Assembly: GCA_030692905.1 (NCBI GenBank)
Contig: JAUYBT010000253.1
Location: forward strand, 1-13,763
Direction of reading: 5' to 3'
From: Bacteroidales bacterium
GTDB lineage: Bacteria > Bacteroidota > Bacteroidia > Bacteroidales > VadinHA17
Length of the DNA stretch: 13,763 nt
Shown: one piece after another, positions 1 through 7,186 of the stretch
Position numbering within the stretch: the stretch's first letter is position 1
How the letters are laid out: each line of letters begins with the position of its first letter
Position numbers and translations under genes: made by a program
Notes under the pieces: generated by a model
What the model was told of the DNA's origin: nothing
The model's database searches: none
The model's input: the letters and a program-made list of their open reading frames with translations, nothing else

Positions 1-134
1 ACTTTATAAATCAGGTCAGTGTTTAAAGTTTGAACCGCGATCAGTATATCCGGAGTCTGTCCGCTTGGAGGTTGTCCTGTTGTAACAGAACAGATTGCGC
101 AAAGTAAAATGAAATAAAAAAGTAGATTCTTCAT
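1..134 (-). CDS. N-terminal fragment of a secreted protein or lipoprotein, unidentified
   Basis: Only the first 44 codons lie in the window; the gene continues past the left edge. The start ATG is at 132-134 on the minus strand. The peptide begins MKNLLFYFILLCAICSV, a basic N-terminus followed by a hydrophobic core, so it is an export signal. Two cysteines sit near the end of the core (CAIC), and the second could serve as a lipobox cysteine, but the following TTGQPP could equally be a signal peptidase I site. The part after the signal is rich in Gln, Pro and Thr, which suits a mature N-terminal linker. No family can be named from this fragment. It reads away from everything else in the window, and its promoter should lie within 135-240, where only a weak match to the Bacteroidota -7 box (TATATTCG on the minus strand) was seen. 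Confidence 0.7.
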   Translation of the reverse strand, partial: MKNLLFYFILLCAICSVTTGQPPSGQTPDILIAVQTLNTDLIYK

Positions 135-242
135 AGCTTGAGGAGGTTTATATTTTTCTGTAAATTGATGTTTTAGAATTCACACCGAATATAAGAAGAT
201 TGATTTGAAAAACCCATTCTATTCCCCAGGAGTTTCTGATCA

Positions 243-375
243 GCGGTTTTCTTTTATTATTCATTTGGCTTCGCCGAACTCCGCTTCGCTCCGGTTCTTT
301 TGTTCGTCCAAAAGAACCGAGGAACGCTTTAGCGTGACGAGCTCGACGAAGTCAAACGAACCAAAGAAAAGGGCG
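243..375. repeat. Large imperfect palindrome (intergenic repeat, arm 1)
   Basis: The centre is a perfect 10-bp stem, CGGTTCTTTT (292-301) against AAAAGAACCG (310-319), with an 8-nt loop. The symmetry continues outward imperfectly: the left flank carries TTTTCTTT, a TTCATTTGGCTTCGCCGA stretch and CGCTTCGC, and the right flank holds their approximate complements (TCGACGAAGTCAAACGAA, then AAAGAAAA). The whole block can fold into a long bulged hairpin. It is read through by a spurious ORF (205-483) whose codons follow the palindrome rather than a protein family. Together with the next palindrome it looks like a dispersed noncoding repeat of the MITE or REP type. Its presence elsewhere in the genome is an inference that cannot be seen here. 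Confidence 0.7.
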
Positions 376-464
376 CCGGAAATGACAACTTCAATCAGGC
401 CGTACGCCCGCTACACAAGCCTTATAGGCGCTACCGGCCTGTCTGAAGTTCGCACCATTTCCGG
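376..464. repeat. Second large palindrome, adjoining the first
   Basis: CCGGAAATG (376-384) is matched by its complement CATTTCCGG (456-464). Further in, AACTTCA (387-393) pairs with TGAAGTT (444-450) and CAGGCC (396-401) pairs with GGCCTG (436-441). The symmetry then continues weakly toward the apex, with GTACGCC facing GGCGCTAC. This gives arms of nearly 30 nt with a few mismatches around a loop near 412-425. The element directly abuts the first palindrome, so the two probably form one composite unit of about 220 bp. No coding potential or transposase was found next to it. Confidence 0.75.
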
Positions 465-645
465 ATTGCCCTCACACCCCTAAAGAAGTTACCTTGTTTA
501 ATAAAACAAAATACCTTTTTCCCAAAATTCTCCGAGGCCGTTTGAAATCCACTCTCATAAGAACCATTGATTCCATTATTATTTAAACTTCCTTTCTGTT
601 ACGCGATTGAATCACGAGGGTTATCAATTTAATCTTCTGGTCGCC
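465..645. other. Gene-free spacer
   Basis: Between the palindromes and the minisatellite there is AT-rich sequence with stops in all frames. No RNA gene, convincing promoter or terminator was recognised. Confidence 0.5.
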
Positions 646-765
646 GAGAACAATCTCGGAGGTACCGGGAACGATCTCGGAGGTACCGGGAACGATCTCG
701 GGGGTGCCGGGAATGATCTCTGTGGTGCCGGGAATGATCTCGGTGGTGCCGGGAACAATCTCTGG
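646..765. repeat. 21-bp minisatellite, five full copies plus a partial one
   Basis: Full copies begin at 661, 682, 703, 724 and 745, with a degenerate 15-bp copy at 646-660. The consensus is GGTRCCGGGAAYGATCTCGG plus one variable base; the last three bases of the unit vary most. Because 21 is a multiple of three, every frame shows a 7-residue repeat: GGTGNDL in one plus frame, VPGTISE in another, and PGTTEII-like on the minus strand. No frame has a convincing start and family match, so the array is called noncoding. It ends just before a holin-like remnant and is in the same frame as it, separated by a single TAA at 779-781. Confidence 0.85.
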
Positions 766-781
766 TGTCCCGAATACATAA

Positions 782-910
782 GGAGAAGTTTTTGAATGGC
801 CCACTCTTAATCCGGTCCTGATTGCAGGCATTAGCGCAGCATTATCTTATCTTCTAAAAAGCCTTGCAACCAACTCACGCAACCAGTTGTTCAGGAAAGA
901 GCCTGTATAG
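782..910 (+). pseudogene. C-terminal remnant of a small holin-like membrane protein
   Basis: The frame from 782 to the TAG at 908-910 reads 42 residues with one clear hydrophobic segment (NPVLIAGISAALSYLLKSL) followed by a polar tail ATNSRNQLFRKEPV. This resembles the C-terminal end of short Bacteroidota membrane proteins of holin-like type, in which a helix is followed by a basic or polar tail, but the family assignment is from memory and weak. There is no ATG, GTG or TTG start in frame, and an in-frame TAA lies at 779-781. The same frame upstream runs through the minisatellite back to a stop at 608-610. A strong terminator lies 20 bp downstream, as expected for a real 3' end. The likeliest reading is a gene whose 5' part was lost or replaced by the repeat array. 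Confidence 0.45.
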
Positions 911-930
911 CTGGAATGTGTTTTATAACG

Positions 931-963
931 AAACCTGCCGTGACAAAAAGCGGCAGGTTTTTT
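931..963 (+). terminator. Intrinsic terminator
   Basis: AAACCTGCCG (931-940) and CGGCAGGTTT (951-960) form a perfect 10-bp stem with a 10-nt loop, followed by a run of T to 963 and more T after GC. It is oriented for plus-strand transcription and so fits the 3' end of the holin-like remnant. The minus-strand readout has the stem but only a poor T run, so it is at best a weak terminator for the R-M operon arriving from the right. Confidence 0.85.
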
Positions 964-1041
964 GCTTTTATGTAAGTCAAGTTAACTTAAGCTTGTATAA
1001 GAGCTATAAAATTCACATGGTTATTCAAAATCTCCTAAAGT

Positions 1042-1221
1042 TCAAATAAGATGGCTTACTTTTATTTTCTTATACTTCTTTCCCATTCCTAATGCAATTG
1101 CTGTGAGATTTTTTATTATCAATTCACCTTTCTGTAACCCTGTAATAACTTTTTTGATTTCCTGAAACTCATTACCTGATACACCAAATAGGTCTTTTGA
1201 TGTCCTCCTTGCGGATGCCAT
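1042..1221 (-). CDS. Hypothetical 59-residue basic protein at the end of the R-M operon
   Basis: This open frame starts at an ATG (1219-1221) and ends at TGA (1042-1044). The product begins MASARRTSKDLFGVSGNEF and continues with EIKKVITGLQKGELI, then NLTAIALGMGKKYKKIKVSHLI. It is basic, predicted helical in the middle, and has no transmembrane segment or recognised motif. Composition and codon choice look like coding sequence. It overlaps the first part of another minus-strand ORF (1172-1258) in a different frame. That ORF is spaced like a coupled operon gene, whereas this one has the better body. The two may therefore be halves of one frameshifted gene. An in-frame TAG lies 24 bp before the ATG, so this frame alone cannot extend further upstream. 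Confidence 0.45.
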   Translation of the reverse strand: MASARRTSKDLFGVSGNEFQEIKKVITGLQKGELIIKNLTAIALGMGKKYKKIKVSHLI

Positions 1222-1258
1222 AATGCAGAAATGTTGTATCTAAACCTTTTCGTGCCAT
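1172..1258 (-). CDS. Short 28-codon ORF, probable true start of the fourth operon gene
   Basis: The ATG (1256-1258) lies 5 bp after the stop of the AlbA_2 gene, matching the 3-6 bp spacing of the other junctions in the operon. The product starts MARKGLDTTFLHYGIRKED, which has the look of a conserved protein N-terminus, and then ends at TAA (1172-1174) after only 28 codons. The second half (IKRPIWCIR) looks less natural. The overlapping ORF at 1042-1221 supplies a plausible continuation in another frame. A single-base indel, real or a sequencing error, or a programmed frameshift in the AAGGAGG/AAAAG-rich stretch would join them. I cannot name a family. Confidence 0.4.
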   Translation of the reverse strand: MARKGLDTTFLHYGIRKEDIKRPIWCIR

Positions 1259-1263
1259 GGTTC

Positions 1264-2898
1264 TTATTTTAATAGTTTTCTTCCCTTTTCTGTTAACCGA
1301 TATTTCTGGTTTCGGCTTTTGGGCTTATCAGGTACCGTCAACTCTATTATTTCATATTCAAGCAACGGCTTTATATTTGCATTGAAATTTATAGTTTGAT
1401 TACCTATTTCAAGAAATCCAAGTAATTCTTCTCTTGTTTTCTCAATGGTCAAAAAGTCTATCAAGTCAATTATCTTAGTTAGTGACTTAGTTAGTGACTT
1501 AGTTACTATTTGATCTCTGACATAGTCTCTGACATCACTGAAATCATTATCTAAAAGCCTGCTTAATAGCTGAAAATCAAATTTTTCCGACATAAATAAA
1601 TCAATATCTTCACGAGTTAACTTAGACACTGACTTAGACACTGGCTTGGACAACAGCCAATCTGAATGGCAGGGTAAGGTAACAAGGAATAGGGTTTTTT
1701 CTTCATCAGTGAAAAACAGAGGCTCAGGGTTACCGTTTTTTGCCATCTCATCTTTCATCAGTGGAAACCCGGTGGCTTTACCTTCAGTAAGCTTCAGTTC
1801 TTTGAGAAAATCACCAATTCTACGGTTTCGATAATCGCGTGCAATTACACGACGTTGCTGCAAATCAGCATTGGTAGTAGGAGGTAGTGGGCCAGGATAG
1901 CTCAATATTTCAATCCTGTCGGGTAATACCTGAACTTCAATAGGTTTTCCTTCAGCATAACTCTTGTGATAAACGGCATTGCTAATTGCCTCTTCAATTG
2001 CATTATAAGGATAATTACTAATAGTTATACTTTCCGCCTGACCATTTATTTTTACAGTTTTTGAAAGTATAACCATATTCTTCAGGTATGAGAGGCAGTC
2101 GCGTACTTGTTTATGTAAAGGCCCTGTGAAAGTTTCAGCAATATAGTTTCTGCCGCTATCGTCTTTATGAATTGCCAATTCTATCCATGCCCGGTCAAAA
2201 AACAAATGAGGCGACTTATTAAAAAACAGCAACCCTGCATTAACAGGTCGCAGTGCCTCAATGGGGCCACGAGCAATGTGCATGGCTTTACATAGCACGG
2301 GGAAGGGCATTGGAGCACTTTCAGCGAACAAATCGCTTTTTACTTCCTGAAGAAACTCCCGGATAATTCCCAGATCGAGGTCGTTGAGTTGTGCCTGCTG
2401 ATTAATTCTATCGTCGAATGGAACCTTGGCGGTTAATTCGATTAAACGGGTCAGATTGTTCCCATTGGCAACAATACTGCGGGAACCACTGCGAATGTAA
2501 TATTGTCGCCGTGCATCTTTTCCCTGAGTTGATGGACCGGAATAAGGCCTCATATCGCCGGCAGGACACCAGATAACAAGAATATGTTTGTCGCTAATTT
2601 GAAAAGGCTGTGTAACGGGTAGGTAATTGGGTTGAATCTGATAACAAATATTAACCAATTCACCCTGAATATAATCGAACCTGCTTAAAGGAATACCTTT
2701 GGGAGGCAGCTTGGGAATGCCATCCTTTTCGGCTATGCCTACAATAATATAACCACCGCCCCAATTATTGATATCATTGGCAAAAGCGCAAACCGAATGC
2801 AAGATTTCTTCAGGGTTCCAGCCGGCTTTAAATTCAAGCCGTTCCCACTCAACTATTTTACCATGGATTAATTCGGATATATTTAAAGGAAGCGCCAT
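1264..2898 (-). CDS. Schlafen-type AlbA_2 / GHKL-ATPase protein with C-terminal winged helix
   Basis: A 544-residue protein of the class often annotated as ATP-binding, RecG-like or divergent AAA-4 protein. Residues about 15-150 are the AlbA_2 (Schlafen, PF04326) domain, with LEFK at 21-24 and FAND followed by GGGYIIVGI at 39-55. Residues about 295-410 are a HATPase_c_4-like ATP-binding region: the N box EEAISNAVYHKSY starts at 302 and the YPGPLPP segment follows at 334-340. A linker with short repeats (KPVSKSVSK, VRDYVRD, KSLTKSLTK) leads to a winged-helix end from about 485, closing in YRLTEKGRKLL. Known members are thought to act as nucleic-acid-binding regulators or effectors, but the biochemistry is poorly defined. 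The gene begins 3 bp after the stop of res, so it is very probably co-expressed with the type III R-M genes. It could regulate the operon, or be a third defence component. Confidence 0.85.
   Translation of the reverse strand: MALPLNISELIHGKIVEWERLEFKAGWNPEEILHSVCAFANDINNWGGGYIIVGIAEKDGIPKLPPKGIPLSRFDYIQGELVNICYQIQPNYLPVTQPFQISDKHILVIWCPAGDMRPYSGPSTQGKDARRQYYIRSGSRSIVANGNNLTRLIELTAKVPFDDRINQQAQLNDLDLGIIREFLQEVKSDLFAESAPMPFPVLCKAMHIARGPIEALRPVNAGLLFFNKSPHLFFDRAWIELAIHKDDSGRNYIAETFTGPLHKQVRDCLSYLKNMVILSKTVKINGQAESITISNYPYNAIEEAISNAVYHKSYAEGKPIEVQVLPDRIEILSYPGPLPPTTNADLQQRRVIARDYRNRRIGDFLKELKLTEGKATGFPLMKDEMAKNGNPEPLFFTDEEKTLFLVTLPCHSDWLLSKPVSKSVSKLTREDIDLFMSEKFDFQLLSRLLDNDFSDVRDYVRDQIVTKSLTKSLTKIIDLIDFLTIEKTREELLGFLEIGNQTINFNANIKPLLEYEIIELTVPDKPKSRNQKYRLTEKGRKLLK
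1474..1506 (-). repeat. 12-bp tandem repeat inside the AlbA_2 gene (KSLT units)
   Basis: CTTAGTTAGTGA occurs at 1474-1485 and 1486-1497, with a partial third copy to 1506. It encodes TKSLTKSLTK on the minus strand. The length change per unit is four residues, so slippage would alter linker length without shifting frame. Confidence 0.85.
1621..1656 (-). repeat. 12-bp tandem repeat inside the AlbA_2 gene (SKxV units)
   Basis: CTTAGACACTGA, CTTAGACACTGG and the diverged CTTGGACAACAG lie end to end and encode LLSKPVSKSVSK. Another 12-bp pair (CTCTGACATAGT, CTCTGACATCAC at 1514-1537) lies between this and the KSLT repeats, giving VRDYVRD. The three arrays all fall in the linker between ATPase and winged helix. 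Confidence 0.8.
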
Positions 2899-2901
2899 TA
2901 A

Positions 2902-5205
2902 TTAATTGATATTTATGTTAGCTGGGTTGAAAAATTCCCAACCGGTTTGATCTTTAGTGTTTTCAATCTTGTTGCGGCAAAATTGCCAAACTAAATTACT
3001 GCTTATTTCTTTACCAATAATTACTCCACCAATTGTAGGTTTGCCGGATTTTGCTCTTTCTGAAGCAAAATCAATTAATGCATTATGTTTCAGATGAGCA
3101 TTAGCCGTGTCACTGCCAACTGTTTTTGTATCAAATAAACAGGTAATCCCGTTTCTTAAGAGAATCACAAAGTCAACATAAAATAAACTTTCTTTTCCAT
3201 AATGATCAATATAAGGAACTGCAAAATGTTCTTTTGCGCTTTCACCATTCTTATACCACCATTCAAAATTTTCCTTATGATGTTCAAGAAATTCAATAAA
3301 TTTATTTTCAGGGTTTGATGCTTTGACATATTGATAAAAGGGCTCAAGGACATGAGTTGGGTTATCCTTCTCTTCGTAAAGTTCGTTGTAAATTCTTTCT
3401 GCAGGAACTTCCCATTGATATTTCACTACATCTTTTTTTGCAATATTTGCTTTTTCTTCAAGTATAACTTTGTATCTATCAAGCGCTTTTGCAATAAGTT
3501 CAATGAATTGGGGCTGATTTTCCTGATACAAAATTATCTTTATTGCTTCAAATTCGTTAAACCCAAAATATTCCTCAAAAAGCAATTTCAAAGCCATTTC
3601 AAGAACCGGTGCAGAATCAACCACAGCAAAAGGAACAACATTGCTCCGGCAAAACTGTCTGAAAAGAATGTTTAGCTCATCCTGAGTTTTTGCAAAGCGG
3701 ACCGTTTCAGTAACAAGCTTAACTTCAATTTCGCCAGTCAGATTAATGTTTTCAGGTATTACAATTTCAATCTTATTTACATCTATACTGATGAAATGTT
3801 CCCCAAGACGATTACGGTTACGGTCGTAGATACTGGTTTCTTCAAGAGCCTTTGTAAAGCCCCACATTTTTTCAACTGTCTCGTATATTGCTGAACGAAA
3901 CTTAGAGCCAAGACGATTTCGAATAATGCGAGTATTAATATAGGTCGATTGGAGTAAAACAGGCTTATAGTTTTCTTTTCGAATGTCCCTGTTCATTGTA
4001 ATGTAATTCATATCATCCTTTACAATCTCAATTCTATCTTTACTAAGGTTTGTGAATACATAGCCCTGATTCAGTAATGGATCGGGATAATGCCTTTGCT
4101 GAGGCATCCGTAAAATACGACCTACCGTTTGAATAGTAAAGGTGGTACTTTTCAATTCACGAAATATTAACAGAACCGCTGCGCGCGGACAATCCCAACC
4201 TAAAGCAATGGCTTGTTTGAAAAGTAATACATCAACCATATTATCAGGTTTTTCGATATCTGCGAGAGTATCTTTTCTGCCCGACAGCCATATTGCCATG
4301 CGATTGTTTTTTACAGAAACATTGTGATACACTTCAAGATATTGGGTAACTGAATCAATATACTTTTGATCATCCAGTGTGATATCTTCTGAAGTGTCAT
4401 TTGGAAGTTGAATCAGGAGCAACGGATTAATTTTAACATTTAGTTTTTCATAAGCCTCAACAAGTTCTTTTCGCTTTTTAAGTGCAATATCCGTTAATGT
4501 CTGATCGAGTGATTTGCCGTCTTCCTGTGTATATGAGTCCAATGCCGGATTAAGAATAATCCCTTCCTTTATCATTTCTTCATGGATTACATCCCCTCTT
4601 TCAACAATCGTTTTATAATCGCTGTTTGTGGTAGGAGTGGCAGAAACCCTTATTTCGATTTTAGGATAAATTTTTTGCAAAACTTCATTGGCCCTTCTGG
4701 CAGTTCTTGGATTGGCAAACATGTGTTCCTCGTCAATTATTACAATGATTTCGGTGCCATTGAGGCGAGACTGGTTCACATAACTGTAAAGGGTTTTATT
4801 CTGTTCGTTTTCGCGAACCATTAAATTCTTTTCTTTATTAATGCTTTCCCAATTCACAAAAAGCACTTCATTCGGCTTTATGCCGCCATCGGTAATATCT
4901 TCGAAAAACACAGGCTTAATTGATCGCATTTCTGAAAAGTAGCCCTTTATGGCATTGTAGCTTTGAATATATAGTTTATTTGGAGCAATCCAAACAAAGC
5001 AGGCTTTACGTTTTTCTAGTTCTAACTTTTCCGGAAGTTCTTCGCAAAATTTATTAAGAAAAGCTGCCATTATGACTGTCTTTCCGGCACCCGTAGGAGC
5101 TTTAAAAACCAGTGGTTGCCTGGCACCCGGTCTTTTAACAAGGCGATAAGTGTTTTGAACTAAATTATCGACGGCCTCAACCTGATATTTTTTTAATGTT
5201 ATCAT
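2902..5205 (-). CDS. res: Type III restriction enzyme Res subunit (SF2 helicase-nuclease)
   Basis: A 767-residue cytoplasmic subunit that hydrolyses ATP, moves along DNA and, with Mod, cuts unmodified DNA. N-terminal SF2 motor: Walker A APTGAGKT at 36-43, Walker B box as DEEH at 158-161, motif III SATPT at 188-192, and motif VI QTVGRILRMP at 359-368 after LGWDCPRA. The C-terminal nuclease is of PD-(D/E)xK type, with YVDFVILLRNG (D678) and FDTK (D692, K694). All key residues appear intact. It is shorter than the classical EcoP1I/EcoP15I Res (about 970 residues) but typical in length for smaller Bacteroidota homologues, the latter being a recollection. The ATG lies 6 bp after the mod stop and the next gene begins 3 bp after its own stop, so it is in the middle of an operon. 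Confidence 0.93.
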   Translation of the reverse strand: MITLKKYQVEAVDNLVQNTYRLVKRPGARQPLVFKAPTGAGKTVIMAAFLNKFCEELPEKLELEKRKACFVWIAPNKLYIQSYNAIKGYFSEMRSIKPVFFEDITDGGIKPNEVLFVNWESINKEKNLMVRENEQNKTLYSYVNQSRLNGTEIIVIIDEEHMFANPRTARRANEVLQKIYPKIEIRVSATPTTNSDYKTIVERGDVIHEEMIKEGIILNPALDSYTQEDGKSLDQTLTDIALKKRKELVEAYEKLNVKINPLLLIQLPNDTSEDITLDDQKYIDSVTQYLEVYHNVSVKNNRMAIWLSGRKDTLADIEKPDNMVDVLLFKQAIALGWDCPRAAVLLIFRELKSTTFTIQTVGRILRMPQQRHYPDPLLNQGYVFTNLSKDRIEIVKDDMNYITMNRDIRKENYKPVLLQSTYINTRIIRNRLGSKFRSAIYETVEKMWGFTKALEETSIYDRNRNRLGEHFISIDVNKIEIVIPENINLTGEIEVKLVTETVRFAKTQDELNILFRQFCRSNVVPFAVVDSAPVLEMALKLLFEEYFGFNEFEAIKIILYQENQPQFIELIAKALDRYKVILEEKANIAKKDVVKYQWEVPAERIYNELYEEKDNPTHVLEPFYQYVKASNPENKFIEFLEHHKENFEWWYKNGESAKEHFAVPYIDHYGKESLFYVDFVILLRNGITCLFDTKTVGSDTANAHLKHNALIDFASERAKSGKPTIGGVIIGKEISSNLVWQFCRNKIENTKDQTGWEFFNPANININ

Positions 5206-5211
5206 AACACC

Positions 5212-7158
5212 TTAATTGGCATTGAAAGAAAGATCATTTCCGGTTCCTGTATTGGAAGCACTTTGTATTTTCTCAGTATCAGGATCTTCCAATTCCGGAA
5301 CTGTCTGACGCTTCCTTTTTGGCAATACGTTCTGATATGCTTTATAGATAGCATCCGGCAAAGCACAAAGAGTTATATAGTCTGACACTTCTTCAAACTC
5401 TTCGGAATATGGATATTGGCCATTGCTGAATACATAAACCTTTATAGCAGTTGTGGGCTTTTTAAGTTCAATTAACTTTTGAATAGCTTTAACACCATTC
5501 TCTATTTCGGTATCGTCGTAAATTATAGAAAGAAACCGGTCAGTACCGTTAGAAAAAAGTTTAATCCAGTCTTGTTTTTCCTGAATAATTTCATTTGTGC
5601 AGTTTATGTAACAATCTTCCTTAATGCATAGCAGTTCGGTTGCCAGCTTCGTAAGCTCTTTTTTGTTTTTTAAAGATGGTTCCCGGCTTATAAACTCACT
5701 TCTAAAAAAGCGCAAATTATTATTTGGGTAATTTGGCATTTGTTTACCCTTTGAGTTGAAATAAGGTTCTATAATTCTCTTACATCTTGGTAAAGTCACA
5801 TCGTCACAAATATTATTTTCATTATTTGTTGTTATAATACACCTTCTTTTGCCATTATCAATTTCATTTAAACTCACAACAGAATGAAGAGTCGATCCAG
5901 AACCTGCAAAAAAGTCTAAAACAGTAATATTGTTACTTTTGTCGGTTATTTTTATCAAATGCTGGATCAATTCAAAAGGTTTGGAATAACTAAAATCTAT
6001 ATCATATTGTTTAATTAAGTCAGCACCTTTTCGGTTAATAAATTGATCTAAATAATCTCTTGGTGATGCTCCTTTTTCAGAACGGTCGTTTAAATAGCTT
6101 TTGGTATAAATATTCCATTTAGCACGATTTCCATTTTCGTCTAGCAATGGTGATTTTTTAGTTTTTTTAAATACAAGTAATTGTTTTTTGCCTTCTTCAA
6201 AAAATGTCTCATTAGCCCATCTCCAAACTCCATCTCCATTTAATGGAATTGCTTTGGCTCCATCCTCAATCTTTTCAGGCATACTTATGCCTGGAGGAAC
6301 AACTAATGAACCATCTGGACACTTAATAAAATACCTTTGATTTGGTCTAGTATCTAACGATGATTGATAAAAAGCTACATCATCACGATATTTTTCTCCT
6401 TTTTTGAGACCTTCAGTTTCAATTTTTTTGAATAGACTTTCATCAACATCATCTTTGAAATCTGATAAAATGGATTTATTTTTTGTGTATGCAATTACAT
6501 AATCTTTACTTGGAGCAAAGTAACTTCCTTTATCTCCTGCAGTTTTTGCAACTCTTGCAATTACTCCTAATTTATTATTTTCAGTGAAAATTTCATTAAG
6601 TAATAGCGTTAACTGGGAAATTTCATCATCACCAATTGAACAAAATAAGACACCGTCAATAGTTAATAAACACTTAGCTATTTTTAGTCTCTTTTCCATG
6701 AAAGACAACCATTTGCTATGCCTAAAATCATCCTCTTTGTCAACATAATGGTCGTTATATATAAAATCTTCTTTGCTACCAGTGTTATAGGGTGGGTCGA
6801 TATAAATCACATCAATTTTGCCCTCGTGAGTAAAAGTAAGGGCGGTAAGGGCATGGAGGTTGTCGCCTTCAATTAAAATATAGTTGGGTGCCTGGTCGGG
6901 ATTCAATGTTCCATTAGTAAATAAAGTATTTTCAGTTTTTACAGGCTGGGTTAAATCTTTTGCTAAAATTCTTTTTTCCACCACTTCGTGCAAAACAGGC
7001 AGGTTTTGGCGCAGTTGTTCTTCCACATCCTCGGGTTTGTCTTCCCAAACCAGGCCGTATTTCTTTTTGGTGTTTAGGAGGTTTATGAGGTAGGCGCGTT
7101 CGTCCTGTGAAATACCTTCGAGAGATTTTATTTTATTAATCAGGTCGGATTTGTTCAT
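5212..7158 (-). CDS. mod: Type III DNA methyltransferase Mod subunit
   Basis: A 648-residue methyltransferase that recognises the target site and transfers methyl from S-adenosylmethionine, most likely to N6 of adenine as in other type III Mod proteins. The N-terminal helical region starts MNKSDLINKIKSLEGIS; ILIEGDNLHAL at 94-104 precedes the catalytic motif IV DPPYNTG (121-127). The SAM-binding motif I, LDFFAGSGS, is at 414-422. Motif IV before motif I, with the variable target-recognition region between (about 190-400), gives the beta-class order. The recognition region is visibly more AT-rich than the ends of the gene, suggesting exchange of specificity. The C-terminal part ends in a polar tail (ASNTGTGNDLSFNAN). 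First gene of the mod-res-AlbA_2 run; its ATG follows a 115-bp gap after the SEC-C gene, so a promoter may sit there, though none was clear. Confidence 0.94.
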   Translation of the reverse strand: MNKSDLINKIKSLEGISQDERAYLINLLNTKKKYGLVWEDKPEDVEEQLRQNLPVLHEVVEKRILAKDLTQPVKTENTLFTNGTLNPDQAPNYILIEGDNLHALTALTFTHEGKIDVIYIDPPYNTGSKEDFIYNDHYVDKEDDFRHSKWLSFMEKRLKIAKCLLTIDGVLFCSIGDDEISQLTLLLNEIFTENNKLGVIARVAKTAGDKGSYFAPSKDYVIAYTKNKSILSDFKDDVDESLFKKIETEGLKKGEKYRDDVAFYQSSLDTRPNQRYFIKCPDGSLVVPPGISMPEKIEDGAKAIPLNGDGVWRWANETFFEEGKKQLLVFKKTKKSPLLDENGNRAKWNIYTKSYLNDRSEKGASPRDYLDQFINRKGADLIKQYDIDFSYSKPFELIQHLIKITDKSNNITVLDFFAGSGSTLHSVVSLNEIDNGKRRCIITTNNENNICDDVTLPRCKRIIEPYFNSKGKQMPNYPNNNLRFFRSEFISREPSLKNKKELTKLATELLCIKEDCYINCTNEIIQEKQDWIKLFSNGTDRFLSIIYDDTEIENGVKAIQKLIELKKPTTAIKVYVFSNGQYPYSEEFEEVSDYITLCALPDAIYKAYQNVLPKRKRQTVPELEDPDTEKIQSASNTGTGNDLSFNAN

Positions 7159-7186
7159 TTTTTTCTGAGATTATTTTGTTCATTGA

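Noticed and set aside
158..161. DEEH in Res (residue positions) in place of DEAH as a sign of inactivity
   Set aside because: The Mg-binding Asp and Glu and the final His are kept; the third position varies among SF2 restriction subunits, so activity is not in doubt.
205..483. 92-codon plus-strand ORF
   Set aside because: It runs through both palindromes, so its sequence is dictated by the inverted repeats; low-complexity, Ser/Thr/Arg-rich, with no recognisable domain.
646..765. Possible small CRISPR array
   Set aside because: Repeats are directly adjacent with no spacers, only 21 bp long, and there are no cas genes.
607..795. Plus-strand ORF with GGTGNDL repeats
   Set aside because: Again only the minisatellite read in another frame; the non-repeat ends have no protein-like character.
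583..831. Minus-strand ORF with PGTTEII-like 7-residue repeats
   Set aside because: Its start region is antisense to the holin-like remnant and the rest is the 21-bp minisatellite, which is open in several frames. No family match or upstream signal.
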